Below are positions 16,536 through 24,946 of a stretch of 38,372 nt of DNA, piece after piece. The position numbers and the translations under genes are program-made. Each line of letters starts with the position of its first letter. Positions within the stretch are counted from its first letter, which is position 1. Source of the stretch: JAIEPT01 sp038217425 (GTDB lineage Bacteria; Planctomycetota; Planctomycetia; Gemmatales; Gemmataceae); NCBI GenBank assembly GCA_038217425.1, contig JBBQPM010000053.1, forward strand, positions 1 through 38,372, given 5' to 3'. The notes below the pieces were generated by a model that worked only from the letters and a program-made list of their open reading frames with translations, was not told the DNA's origin and ran no database searches.

Positions 16536-17417
16536 GTGCGATTGCGACCGCTGTACGATCGGCATGTTCCGACCCTCTCCTTCGAGTTCTTCCCTCCGAA
16601 GTCGAGCGAGGCGGAAGCGGCGCTATTTGCCGAGACCGTGCCGGCCCTCATGAAACTGGGGCCGTCCTTTTTCTCCGTCACCTACGGCGCCGGTGGGTCC
16701 ACGCGCGAGAACACCCTGCGCATCGTCAGCCGCATCCGCCGCGATTTCGGCGCCGAGGCCATGTCGCATCTCACCTGCGTCGGCTCCACCCAGGCCATGC
16801 TTTCCCAGTACCTGCAAGACGCCCATGCCCAGGGCATCGAGAACATCCTCGCCCTTCGCGGCGACCCCCCCAAGGGGCAAACCGAGTTCCACGCCGTCGC
16901 CGGCGGCTTCGGCAACGCGCGCGACTTGATCCAGCTCGTCAAAGAGACCGGCAACTTCGGCATCGGCGCCGCGTGCTACCCCGAAGGCCACATCGAGAGC
17001 GGCAACAAGCACCGCGACTGGGACTTCGCCGCCGCCAAGGTCGAGGCGGGCGCCGAGTTCCTCATCTCGCAGCTCTTCTACGACGAATCCGACTTTCTCG
17101 ACATGCAGGATTACCTACGCCACAAGCGTCAGGTGAACGTGCCGATCATCCCGGGCGTGTTGCCGTTCATGGGGACGGAGCAGATCAAGCGCTTCACGAG
17201 CCTGTGCGGTTCGAAGATCTCCAAGCCGCTGCTCTCGAAACTTGAAGCGTATGCGAAGGACGACGAATCGGTCCGCCAGCTCGGCGTCGAGGTCTGCACG
17301 CAGATGTGCAGCAAGCTCCTGGCCCAGGGCGTGGCCGGCATTCATTTCTATTGCCTGAACCGGGCGTCCAGCTGCACGGACATCGTGCGCAACCTGGGTC
17401 TGACGCCGGGGACGTGA
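16536..17417 (+). CDS. metF: 5,10-methylenetetrahydrofolate reductase
   Basis: 293 residues, the usual bacterial size. 'LSFEFFPPKS' at the N-terminus, 'VTYGAGGSTR', 'NILALRGDPP' and 'FLISQLFYD' mark the FAD-binding TIM barrel of MetF. It reduces methylene-THF to methyl-THF for methionine synthesis. No frame-consistent ATG precedes the conserved part; GTG at 16536 is chosen because GGAA stands 8 or so bases before it. It is separated from rplS by the hairpin, so it may have its own promoter, though I see none. The following 173 bases to the Uma2 gene hold no gene. Confidence 0.96.
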   Translation: MRLRPLYDRHVPTLSFEFFPPKSSEAEAALFAETVPALMKLGPSFFSVTYGAGGSTRENTLRIVSRIRRDFGAEAMSHLTCVGSTQAMLSQYLQDAHAQGIENILALRGDPPKGQTEFHAVAGGFGNARDLIQLVKETGNFGIGAACYPEGHIESGNKHRDWDFAAAKVEAGAEFLISQLFYDESDFLDMQDYLRHKRQVNVPIIPGVLPFMGTEQIKRFTSLCGSKISKPLLSKLEAYAKDDESVRQLGVEVCTQMCSKLLAQGVAGIHFYCLNRASSCTDIVRNLGLTPGT

Positions 17418-17590
17418 GCCGCATTTGGCTTGCGAGAATCGCGAAAATCCCGTTCAATAGGTTAGTCAGGGGGATCGCACAGCGATCGGCGAGTCAGGTC
17501 GCGTCAGTACCTGGAAAAGTTGTGCTTTGCAAAGATGCTGTGCTCCGGGCGCTTACGCGACCCGGCTCGCCGTTGATCGAGAATTTGATT

Positions 17591-18280
17591 ATGCCCTTCA
17601 CCTTGGCGTCGGTTCCTGACGAAGGCATTCCGCCGCTGGAGAACGGCGATGAGTTGACGCGTGCGGAATTCCATCGCCGATACGAAGCGATGTCCGAAGA
17701 TGTTTGGGCTCAACTCATCGAAGGCGTCGTCTACATGGGCGGGCGGGTGAAGTTTCGAGCACATGGCGCCCCGCACGCACGTCTCAATTGGGCACTGGGC
17801 CATTACTACGTCAATACAGCGGGTGTCCAAGCGGCAGTCCGGCAGACCATCTTCCTCGACGACTTGAACGAACCGCAGCCCGATCTGATTCTCTTTATCG
17901 ATCCGGAACTCGGCGGTCAGATCGCGGTCGAGGACGGCTTTTTAACGAGCGCCCCTGAACTCGTTGCGGAAATTTGCAGCACAAAAGTCAGCATCGAACT
18001 CGGGCTTAAACTGAAAGCGTACGAACGCAACGGCGTCCGCGAGTATCTCGTCTGGCGCACGCTCGACAGAGTTTTCGATTGGTTCGTGCGGCGCGACGGC
18101 AGATTTACCCGCCTCGAGCAAATAAACGGCGTGTTTCGCAGCGAGATGTTTCCGGGCCTTTGGTTGCACGTGGACGCGCTACTAAAAGACGACGGGCAAG
18201 CCGTCTTGCAGACCTTAAATCAAGGCCTGCAGTCGCCCGAACACCAAGCGTTTGTCGAAAAATTAAGGACGCATTCATGA
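17591..18280 (+). CDS. Uma2-family putative endonuclease, copy 1
   Basis: 229 residues from the ATG at 17591. The fold markers are those of the Uma2 (DUF820) family, restriction-like PD-(D/E)xK proteins: 'QPDLILFIDPE' (Asp of the PD motif), 'APELVAEICST' (Glu), then 'GLKLKAYERNGVREYLVW' where the family has its basic residue and the conserved 'Y..GV.EY..V' end. Members are very numerous in planctomycetes and cyanobacteria and their role is unresolved. The stop overlaps the start of the next gene by 4 bases (ATGA), so the two are translationally coupled. Near-identical architecture with copy 2 (20743-21408) argues for gene duplication, although the sequences have diverged. Confidence 0.88.
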   Translation: MPFTLASVPDEGIPPLENGDELTRAEFHRRYEAMSEDVWAQLIEGVVYMGGRVKFRAHGAPHARLNWALGHYYVNTAGVQAAVRQTIFLDDLNEPQPDLILFIDPELGGQIAVEDGFLTSAPELVAEICSTKVSIELGLKLKAYERNGVREYLVWRTLDRVFDWFVRRDGRFTRLEQINGVFRSEMFPGLWLHVDALLKDDGQAVLQTLNQGLQSPEHQAFVEKLRTHS

Positions 18281-20739
18281 ATCGCATCGCAACTCTCGCG
18301 TTTCTCGCCCTGACTCCGCTGCTCCCCGCTCAGGAGTTGCGCGTCGATCCGCCCAACGTCGTCCTCACCGGGCCCAAGGCGTCGCAGCGGCTCGTCGCCC
18401 TCGAAGTCGATAAAGGCGTCGTCCTCGCCGACAAAACCGCCGAGGCGAACTTCACCTCCTCGCATCCCAAGATCGTCCGCGTCGATGAGAACGGCACCCT
18501 CCACGCCGTGAGCGACGGCGAAGCGACCGTCACCGTCCTCTCCGGCGATTACGTCAGCCTCGTCAAAGTCAAAGCGACCCGGACCGCGGACGCGATCGAT
18601 CCGAGTTTCAGCAATCACGTCATCCCGATCCTCACCCGGCTCGGCTGCAACTCGGGCGCGTGCCATGGGGCGCTCGCAGGCAAGGGAGGCCTGAAGCTCT
18701 CGCTGCGCGGCTACGCGCCGGCCGACGATTACTTCGTGCTCACCCGGCAGACTAACGCGCGGCGCGTGAATACGTCCGCGCCGGCGCAGAGTCTGATGTT
18801 GCTCAAGCCGACGCTCGCGCAACCGCACGGCGGCGGCATGAAACTCGACGTCAAGTCGCCCGAGTACGCTGTGCTCGCCGACTGGATCGCGAGCGGCGCT
18901 CCGGGGCCGATGGATAAAGAGGCGAAGTTGGACGCCATCGAAGTCTATCCGCCGGCCGCCATGCTCAAACCGAAAGACACATTGCAGGTGATCGTGCGAG
19001 CGCGGTATGCCGACGGACACACCGAGGACGTGACGCGCTGGGCGAAGTTCACGAGCACGGAAGACGCCGTCGCCAATGTCGACGATCAGGGGCAAATCAA
19101 GGTCGTCGCCGCCGGCGCGGGGGGCGTCTCCGTCCTCTATGGCAGTCGCGTCGCCATCGTGCAAGTCACGGTGCCGCTGGAGGACGAGGTCGATCCCAAG
19201 GTCTTCGCCGACAGTCCGCGGCACAATTTCATCGATGAACTCGTGCTCCAGAAACTCGAGGCGCTGCGGATGCCGCCGTCGCCGCAATGTGCGGATCACG
19301 AGTTCATTCGCCGGGCGTTCCTCGACGCGGCGGGGATCCTGCCGACGCCCAAGGAAGTCGAGACGTTTCTCGCCGACACGCGCGCGGACAAACGAGCGCG
19401 GTTGATCGACTCGCTTCTGGAGCGACAGGAGACCGTCGATTACTGGACGTACAAGTGGTCCGATCTTCTGCTCATTTCGAGCCGAAAACTGAATCAGCCG
19501 AGTTTGCGTTCGTTCTCGCAATTCGTCCGACAGAGCGTGGCCGACAACAAGCCGTGGGATCGCTTCAGTCGCGAGATTCTGACGGCGACGGGGAGTAACT
19601 TGCACAACGGGGCCGCCAACTATTTCTTGTTGCACAAAGACGTCGCGGACCTCGCGGAATCGACGTCGGTGACGTTCCTGGGAACGTCGCTGACGTGTGC
19701 GCGGTGCCACAATCATCCGCTCGAGAAGTGGACGCAGGACCAATACTGGATGTTCGCCAATCTCTTTTCCCAGGTGGGCGTCAAGAACGGCGAGCGCAAG
19801 GACGAGTTCACGGTGCAGTCGCAGGCCGAGGGGGACGTGCTGCATCCGCGCCGCGGCTTCGCGATGGACCCGACGCCGCTCGACGGCAAACCGGTGAAGG
19901 CGGGCGTCGATCGCCGGCATTACTTCGCCGACTGGCTGACGTCCGCGGACAATCCGTACTTCGCGCGGGCGCTGGTCAATCGCGTCTGGCGCAACTACAT
20001 GGGCCGGGGGCTGGTCGAGGCGGAGGACGACCTTCGGCAAACCAACCCGGCCAGCAACGAGGCGCTGTTCGCCGCCCTTGCGAAGGATTTCGTAAACAAC
20101 AAGTATGACGTAAAACTTCTGATGCGTACCATCATGAACTCGGCCGCGTATCAGCGTTCGTCGAAACCGCTGGAAGCGAACCAGCGTGACGATCGCTTCT
20201 ACGCCCGCTACCTGATTCGCCGGCTCCCCGCGGAGGTGGTCCTCGACGCGTACAGCGATTTGACGAAGATCCCGACGCAATTCGCCAAGATCAGCGTCGG
20301 ACAGTCCGGGGGCAAGGCCGACACGGTCGATTTCCCGCTCGGCACGCGAGCGCTGCAGCTCCCCGACACGCAGCTGGTGTCGCAATTTCTCGACGCGTTC
20401 GGCAGGCCCGAGCGCGGGCAGACGTGCGCCTGCGAACGGGGTTCGGAATCGAGCGTGACCCAGGCGCTGCATCTCAACAACGGCCAAACGCTGAACGACA
20501 AGCTTCGTGCCAAGACGTCGCGCGTCGCGGAATGGCTGAGCGAGAAGATCGGCGACGACGAAGCGATTGCCCGCGTGTTTGCCCTGGCACTCTCCCGGTC
20601 GGCGACGGCGGCGGAGAAGACGCGTTTCGGCAAGCTGCTCGCGGAGGCGTCGGCCGACCCCGCCGCCACGCGGCGCGAGGCGCTCGAGGATTTGTTCTGG
20701 GCGGTGCTGACGAGCCGTGAATTCCTATTCAACCGGTGA
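18277..20739 (+). CDS. DUF1549/DUF1553 planctomycete cytochrome-like protein with Ig-like domains
   Basis: 820 residues from the ATG at 18277. A signal peptide (1-20) precedes a bacterial Ig-like domain (about 25-105). A cytochrome-like segment with CNSGACHG (Cys124, Cys129-His130) follows, then a second Ig-like domain (about 230-300), a DUF1549-type region (about 310-490) with CARCHNHP (Cys474, Cys477-His478), and the DUF1553 region to the end (RALVNRVW, ERGQTCACERG). The CxxCH at 474-478 could bind heme c; the first motif has four residues between the cysteines, a form typical of these planctomycete proteins. The function is unknown; an exported role in polymer use is often proposed. The usual DUF1501 partner is absent: the gene is overlapped by one Uma2 gene and followed 3 bases later by another. 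Confidence 0.9.
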   Translation: MNRIATLAFLALTPLLPAQELRVDPPNVVLTGPKASQRLVALEVDKGVVLADKTAEANFTSSHPKIVRVDENGTLHAVSDGEATVTVLSGDYVSLVKVKATRTADAIDPSFSNHVIPILTRLGCNSGACHGALAGKGGLKLSLRGYAPADDYFVLTRQTNARRVNTSAPAQSLMLLKPTLAQPHGGGMKLDVKSPEYAVLADWIASGAPGPMDKEAKLDAIEVYPPAAMLKPKDTLQVIVRARYADGHTEDVTRWAKFTSTEDAVANVDDQGQIKVVAAGAGGVSVLYGSRVAIVQVTVPLEDEVDPKVFADSPRHNFIDELVLQKLEALRMPPSPQCADHEFIRRAFLDAAGILPTPKEVETFLADTRADKRARLIDSLLERQETVDYWTYKWSDLLLISSRKLNQPSLRSFSQFVRQSVADNKPWDRFSREILTATGSNLHNGAANYFLLHKDVADLAESTSVTFLGTSLTCARCHNHPLEKWTQDQYWMFANLFSQVGVKNGERKDEFTVQSQAEGDVLHPRRGFAMDPTPLDGKPVKAGVDRRHYFADWLTSADNPYFARALVNRVWRNYMGRGLVEAEDDLRQTNPASNEALFAALAKDFVNNKYDVKLLMRTIMNSAAYQRSSKPLEANQRDDRFYARYLIRRLPAEVVLDAYSDLTKIPTQFAKISVGQSGGKADTVDFPLGTRALQLPDTQLVSQFLDAFGRPERGQTCACERGSESSVTQALHLNNGQTLNDKLRAKTSRVAEWLSEKIGDDEAIARVFALALSRSATAAEKTRFGKLLAEASADPAATRREALEDLFWAVLTSREFLFNR

Positions 20740-20742
20740 GTT

Positions 20743-21408
20743 ATGAGAATCATCGAAACCAACGCCGACCTTCCGATCTCCTCTCCGCCCGACATCCCGC
20801 TATTGGAAGAGGGGCAAGAACTCGATGGGGACGAGTTCATGCGCCGCTGGGAAGCGATGCCGGAACTCCGGTTCGCCGAGCTCATCGAGGGAGTTGTGCA
20901 CATGGGATCGCCGCTGCGCTATACTCACCACGCCAAACCGCAGCTCGTGGTCGGCGGCTGGATCAGTATGTACATCTCGAACCACCCCGAAGTGGAAGGC
21001 GGCATGAATCCGACGCTGTGTTTGGACCTCAAGAATCATCCTCAGCCCGACGGCGTCCTCCTCTTCACCGCGGAGCACGGCGGGCAGGCCAAGCTCACGG
21101 CCAAGGATTACTTCGCAACGGCGCCCGAGTTAGTCATCGAGGTTTCCGCCTCAACCAAAAAGCGCGACCTCGGCAAGAAAAAACAAATCTACCTCAAGCA
21201 CGGCGTCAAAGAATACATCGTCTGGCGCATCGAAGACGAAACCGTGGATTGGTTCGTCGTTCGCAATGCCGCGTTCGAGCCGTTGGCCCTGTCGCCGGAA
21301 GGTTGGTTCAAGAGCGAGACGTTCCCCGGACTTTGGCTCGATCCGGAGGCGCTGCTTCGCTTCGATCTTCCGAGGCTTTTTCACGTTCTCGCCGAGGGCC
21401 GAAAGTGA
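20743..21408 (+). CDS. Uma2-family putative endonuclease, copy 2
   Basis: 221 residues. Motifs match copy 1 in order: 'QPDGVLLFTAEHGG', 'APELVIEVSASTKK', 'KKKQIYLKHGVKEYIVW', and a C-terminal 'WFKSETFPGLWLDPEALL' that parallels 'FRSEMFPGLWLHVDALL' of copy 1. The start lies 3 bases after the DUF1553 stop, so it belongs to the same transcript. All presumed catalytic acidic residues are retained. The pair bracketing a large exported protein is unusual for a presumed nuclease family. Its stop overlaps a small open frame by one base. Confidence 0.88.
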   Translation: MRIIETNADLPISSPPDIPLLEEGQELDGDEFMRRWEAMPELRFAELIEGVVHMGSPLRYTHHAKPQLVVGGWISMYISNHPEVEGGMNPTLCLDLKNHPQPDGVLLFTAEHGGQAKLTAKDYFATAPELVIEVSASTKKRDLGKKKQIYLKHGVKEYIVWRIEDETVDWFVVRNAAFEPLALSPEGWFKSETFPGLWLDPEALLRFDLPRLFHVLAEGRK

Positions 21409-21497
21409 TGCAAGCCCTCGAAATCGCCGCGGATGTAACGATGCCGTCGCGCGCGGACATCCCGTTGCCGGCTCGGAAAGAAAGCACTCTCGCGTAA
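21408..21497 (+). pseudogene. 29-residue frame coupled to Uma2 copy 2, possible Uma2 stub
   Basis: An ATG overlaps the Uma2 stop (TGATG at 21406-21410) and opens 29 codons. The product contains 'PSRADIPLPARKE', resembling the N-terminal 'PPDIPLLEEGQ' of the upstream Uma2 protein. It may be the remaining start of a third Uma2 gene cut off by the convergent kinase gene, or simply chance read-through. The stop is 5 bases from the 3' end of the minus-strand kinase. Confidence 0.4.
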
Positions 21498-21502
21498 CGG
21501 GT

Positions 21503-23092
21503 CTAATCTGCGGCGAAGAAGATGAGGTATATCGCCACCACGCCGAGCGCGAGCACGACGAGGGTCCCGGCGCCGATCGACAACAAAATGAGATCGCGGC
21601 GCGACAGCAGCGCCGGTCTGGGCGGCTCGTCCAGGGGGATGACGTCGATGTCCTGGTCGGGCATGGGCACCAACTCGACGTCGATGTCGAGGGGTTGAGA
21701 GCGCTCCGACTTCGGTTTCTTCGGTTTTTTCCGCGGATCGCGCGGCGGCGGCGCCGGGGTGGGAGGCGCCGAGGACTGGCGCGGTTCCGTCTTGGCAGGG
21801 GGCAAGTTGCCGCTCAGCCAACTACCGACCGCTGCTGGCGCCGGACTCGCCGGCTTCGGTTCCGGTAGGGCAAGTTTCGGCATCGTCTCCGACGGCGGTT
21901 TGGGCGGCAGAACTTTCGGAAGCGTCCCTGACGGCGGCTTCGGTTCGGGAACCTTCGGGATCGTCCCTGACGGCGGCTTGGGCTCGGGAACTTTCGGGAT
22001 CGGCCCCGACGACGGCTTGTCCGCGTCCGCCAAAAGGAACATCTGCAGCGCCTGGGCCGCCCGTTGCGGCGTCGGATAGCGCTGCTCCGGCGCCTTCGCC
22101 ATCATGTAACCGATGATCTGCTGCAACCCCTCCGACACCGACGCATTGAAATCGCGCACCGGCCGGGGCTCCTCCGTCGCATGCCGCACCATCTGCGCCA
22201 GCAAATTCGCATCGGGGAAGGGCGGCTGGCCCGTCAACAAGTGATAGAGGACGCAGCCGAGCGAGTAAATGTCGGCCTGGATGGTGCAGTTGCGCGGATC
22301 GCGCGCCTGTTCGGGAGCAAGGTAATCGGGCGTCCCCAGCAGCACGCCGTCGGCAGTGATGTCGGCTCGGGCCGCCAGGTTGCCGTCGTCGATCATGAGC
22401 CGACCCAGACCGATGTCCAGGATCTTCACGGTGGCGTGCAGGGTGGTGTCGGGTTCTCCGGCTTGCCGCGCCGGCGTCAGCATCAGGTTCGACGGCTTCA
22501 GATCGCGGTGCACCATGCCCTGATCGTTGATGTGCTCCAGCCCCGCGAGCGCCTGATGCACGATCCGCACCGCTTCGTGCGGCGGCAGTCGGCGCCGACG
22601 CGACAGGACTTCGTCGACCGTCTCGCCGTCGATGAACTCCATGACCAGGTAGTTCAGACCGCGCGCCTGCCCGACCTGGAACGAGCGGACGCAGTTGGGA
22701 TGTTTGAGTTTGAGCGACAGCTGCGCCTCGCGCTGGAAGCGGGCCAGGAACTGCGCGTTCTGCGCCCGCGACGGCGGCAGCACCTTGATGGCGACGGGAG
22801 GCCCAGAACCGCGAGTCGCCTTGTACACCCCCGCCATGCGGCCGCTGCCGAGCCGATTGAGGATCTTGTACTGATCCAGAAAGAAGTCGTCGACATGCCC
22901 CTTCACCAGGAGGCCCGCTTGATATTCGGTGACGTAGCCGTTGGCGACGAGCCATTTCGAGAACGCCGGGACATTCGCGATTGCCGCTCCGGCTTCCGCC
23001 TTCCAGCGCTCCTTCATGGCCAACATTTCCGGCGCCGTCATCAGCTTGCTGCGGATCAGGAACCCGCCCAAGTTGTCCACCGAGAAATCCAT
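21503..23092 (-). CDS. Ser/Thr protein kinase, membrane-anchored
   Basis: 529 residues from the ATG at 23092 (GAGGG upstream); the frame is open further but MDFSVDNLGGF is a typical start. A ~75-residue helical N-terminal segment leads into a complete kinase domain: glycine loop GSGRMAGVY (82-90), Lys103, HRDLKPSN (195-202, Asp197), DIG in place of DFG (226-228), and APE at 259-261. A proline-rich linker holds about four imperfect repeats of 'PKVPEPKPPSGT' type (about 366-405). A single C-terminal membrane segment (about 501-526) follows, so the kinase domain faces the cytoplasm and almost nothing lies outside. This is common in Gemmata-like planctomycetes. It converges with the Uma2 operon and follows the BON gene on its own strand. 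Confidence 0.93.
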   Translation of the reverse strand: MDFSVDNLGGFLIRSKLMTAPEMLAMKERWKAEAGAAIANVPAFSKWLVANGYVTEYQAGLLVKGHVDDFFLDQYKILNRLGSGRMAGVYKATRGSGPPVAIKVLPPSRAQNAQFLARFQREAQLSLKLKHPNCVRSFQVGQARGLNYLVMEFIDGETVDEVLSRRRRLPPHEAVRIVHQALAGLEHINDQGMVHRDLKPSNLMLTPARQAGEPDTTLHATVKILDIGLGRLMIDDGNLAARADITADGVLLGTPDYLAPEQARDPRNCTIQADIYSLGCVLYHLLTGQPPFPDANLLAQMVRHATEEPRPVRDFNASVSEGLQQIIGYMMAKAPEQRYPTPQRAAQALQMFLLADADKPSSGPIPKVPEPKPPSGTIPKVPEPKPPSGTLPKVLPPKPPSETMPKLALPEPKPASPAPAAVGSWLSGNLPPAKTEPRQSSAPPTPAPPPRDPRKKPKKPKSERSQPLDIDVELVPMPDQDIDVIPLDEPPRPALLSRRDLILLSIGAGTLVVLALGVVAIYLIFFAAD

Positions 23093-23147
23093 GAAGCCCT
23101 CGACCGCGCCGCTAAAGTTTGCCAGTTCTTCCCAATCTAGCAAACGA

Positions 23148-23173
23148 CAACAAAGGGCGTAAGCCCTTTGTTG
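23148..23173. terminator. Hairpin between BON gene and kinase
   Basis: CAACAAAGGGC (23148-23158) and GCCCTTTGTTG (23163-23173) are perfect complements with a 4-base loop, 24 bases after the stop of the BON gene and before the kinase start. It could attenuate read-through from the BON gene into the kinase; there is no clear T-run on the minus strand. Confidence 0.6.
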
Positions 23174-23196
23174 CCGGAATCCACGCGGACTTCGCC

Positions 23197-23958
23197 CTAA
23201 TAGTACCGAATGCGCCACCAGTCGTGACCGGTCGGCTGTCGGCTAAACCACCAGTTGCCGTCCTCCCAGGTCAGGTTGACCGAGCGCCAACCGAGCGGGA
23301 CCTTGGGGTAAGGATAGAACGGCCCGATGAAAGGAAACTGATCGTACTTATAGACTTCGGGATAGGCGATGCGCGACCAGTTGTTGTACGGCGCCGTCGC
23401 GGGCCAGGCGTACGGGGGCATTGGCGGCGGCTGCGTCTGCGGGTTCGGCATGGCCGGGTTGCCCTGGTAAATCGGATACGGTTCGCTCGGCATGCCATTG
23501 AGCGGACTCGGAGGCGTCATCGGCGCCAGCGCGCCCGGCGCGGGAGCCGCCCACGGCGGCAACGGCGCCAACGGCGCCTGATTCCCCCCCGCGCCCCCCT
23601 GGAACACCGGCAACGGCACCTGCGTCTGCACCACTGCCGAACCGTCCTCGATCCGGTCGATAACGTCCACGACCCCCGGAACCTGGCGCGCCAGATAAAT
23701 CACCTGGGCACGCTGCGACGCATCGCCGACATAGCCGCTCAACTCGGCCCGGCCCTCCGCGACGGAGACGCGTACCCGATACTGTTTGAACGCGGGATAC
23801 TGGCGAATCACCCCCGCGATATGGTCGGCAATCTCCTGATTCGACCGAGGCGCCTGACCCAGGTTGCCTGGTAACGGCCCCGGCTCTTGACCCATGCCCA
23901 CGGCGAATGCCAGGAGCCAGGTGCTCCAGGCCGCCGGTACGATCCTGCTCGTCCTCAT
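23197..23958 (-). CDS. BON-domain exported protein
   Basis: 253 residues from the ATG at 23958, chosen for its GGAGG 7 bases upstream and the signal peptide (about 1-24, ending near GMGQ). Residues about 40-105 form a BON domain ('IADHIAGVIRQYPAF', 'VSVAEGRAELSGYVGD', 'VPGVVDVIDRI'), known to bind phospholipid or act in envelope maintenance. The remainder is a proline-rich, glycine-rich stretch with 'PPPMPPYAWPA', ending in an aromatic 'WWFSRQPTGHDWWRIRYY' tail. Such proline/aromatic tails are frequent in planctomycete exported proteins; the function is not known. The kinase follows about 100 bases downstream on the same strand. Confidence 0.87.
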   Translation of the reverse strand: MRTSRIVPAAWSTWLLAFAVGMGQEPGPLPGNLGQAPRSNQEIADHIAGVIRQYPAFKQYRVRVSVAEGRAELSGYVGDASQRAQVIYLARQVPGVVDVIDRIEDGSAVVQTQVPLPVFQGGAGGNQAPLAPLPPWAAPAPGALAPMTPPSPLNGMPSEPYPIYQGNPAMPNPQTQPPPMPPYAWPATAPYNNWSRIAYPEVYKYDQFPFIGPFYPYPKVPLGWRSVNLTWEDGNWWFSRQPTGHDWWRIRYY

Positions 23959-24279
23959 GACCGATCCTCCCGAGCGAAGCGGTACGGATTTCCTACGTCT
24001 TTTCTTCGCCCACACGTCCAGCCGCCGGTAACCCAGACCAGCGAATTCACCGCAAGACGGCGAACGCGGAGACCGTAAAATCGGCATCAATTCGCTCCCG
24101 GGAACATGCGGAGCGACCCGCGCGTCAGCGCCAGCCGCGCCAGTCGGCGCCGTCGGCAAAGTCCGGCGCCCCCCGCGAACCTTTCCGTCCAATTCAGTGT
24201 CGTCCACGGTAAGCGCACGCCGATAAATCACAGATGGTTGACGAAGATCTCGGCCCGTCTTATATTGAGAAGGGCGCAC
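23959..24279. other. Gene-free spacer upstream of the tRNA and BON genes
   Basis: About 320 bases between the divergent BON gene and the tRNA-Arg gene. I see no gene. It carries the tRNA promoter at 24238-24266. On the BON side only the ribosome site is recognisable. Confidence 0.7.
24238..24266 (+). promoter_or_regulatory. Sigma-70-type promoter of the tRNA-Arg gene
   Basis: TTGACG (24238-24243) and TATATT (24261-24266) are separated by 17 bases. A start near 24273 would give a leader of about 7 bases before the mature tRNA. Confidence 0.82.
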
Positions 24280-24353
24280 GCACCCGTAGCTCAACTGGAT
24301 AGAGCATCGGTCTACGAAACCGAAGGTTGCTGGTTCGAACCCAGCCGGGTGTA
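24280..24353 (+). tRNA. tRNA-Arg (anticodon ACG)
   Basis: All arms fold: acceptor GCACCCG with CGGGTGT (first pair G-U) and discriminator A at 24353. The D stem GCTC/GAGC holds the loop AACTGGATA. The anticodon stem TCGGT/ACCGA carries loop CTACGAA with anticodon ACG at 24314-24316, and the T arm is GCTGG-TTCGAAC-CCAGC. It reads CGU (and CGC/CGA after A34-to-inosine editing). The 3' CCA is not encoded. It marks the end of the high-GC core block; lower-GC accessory DNA begins right behind it. Confidence 0.97.
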
Positions 24354-24360
24354 GTTTCTG

Positions 24361-24389
24361 AAGGCTTCTGGAAAACCGGAAGCCTTTTT
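24361..24389 (+). terminator. Intrinsic terminator of tRNA-Arg
   Basis: AAGGCTTCTGG (24361-24371) pairs with CCGGAAGCCTT (24376-24386) with one G-T wobble and a 4-base loop, followed by TTT. It lies 7 bases after the tRNA end. Confidence 0.88.
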
Positions 24390-24558
24390 CATTTCCAGAC
24401 TTACGTTACTTCTCAGTGAGTCATCGCCAACCGCTGCCGCGAATTGTGTCCGCTTTTTGTATCCGATCCTGGGACCATTTGTATCCGATCCAGTACCGTG
24501 CACCCATGTCGGATACTAAAGTCGAACCTTCAAATTTCGGGGTACGCGTGCAGTTGAG

Positions 24559-24637
24559 CGGCCCCGTCAGGGCCGACTACAGATACAAACCTATCCAGGC
24601 CTCCGGCCTGGGCTATATGTGACGGCCTTACAGGCCG
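24559..24637. repeat. Cluster of three short hairpins
   Basis: CGGCCC/GGGCCG (24559-24575), CCAGGCC/GGCCTGG (24595-24611) and CGGCC/GGCCG (24623-24637) follow within 79 bases. The GGCC-rich pattern resembles a multi-hairpin intergenic repeat and sits outside any gene. Confidence 0.65.
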
Positions 24638-24847
24638 ACAACTCGGGTTGAGGGCGGGCAGGATGTGAATGATGAACGAAGCACCAAATCTGAACATTTA
24701 CCTACGTGGTTCTTCGTGCGCCAGGAACAAAAAGGCGTGGTGGTATTTCCAAGTTGCCCCAGGAACAATCGGGCTCGCTCAGCATGCAGGCCGCACTTGC
24801 CAAACTAGAAGCGGCTGAGGACTTCTACCGGAATTGACGGGCCTGCA

Positions 24848-24946
24848 ATGAACCTCCCCATCGAAATCTTCTCTGACGTGATCTGCCCAACTCGATGCTC
24901 ATGCGCCGTTGCAGGAAACCGACCATCCTTGCCTCAACGATGCTGA
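24848..24946 (+). pseudogene. 5' stub of a FrnE/DsbA-like oxidoreductase gene
   Basis: The ATG at 24848 opens 32 codons. The first 14 residues, MNLPIEIFSDVICP, match the conserved start of FrnE/DsbA-family proteins (IEIxSDVVCPWC). Similarity ends exactly after Cys-Pro, before the second cysteine of the redox motif, and the frame then runs into a stop at 24944-24946. No other part of such a gene is visible downstream. I read it as a deletion remnant; short length keeps confidence moderate. Confidence 0.55.

Noticed and set aside
18220..20487. 755-codon minus-strand frame opposite the DUF1549/1553 gene
   Set aside because: It is a shadow of a well-supported gene, arginine/valine-rich with no motifs.
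24331..24353. Duplicated tRNA 3' end marking an attachment site
   Set aside because: I did not find a second copy of the T-arm and acceptor end inside the window; it could lie beyond it.
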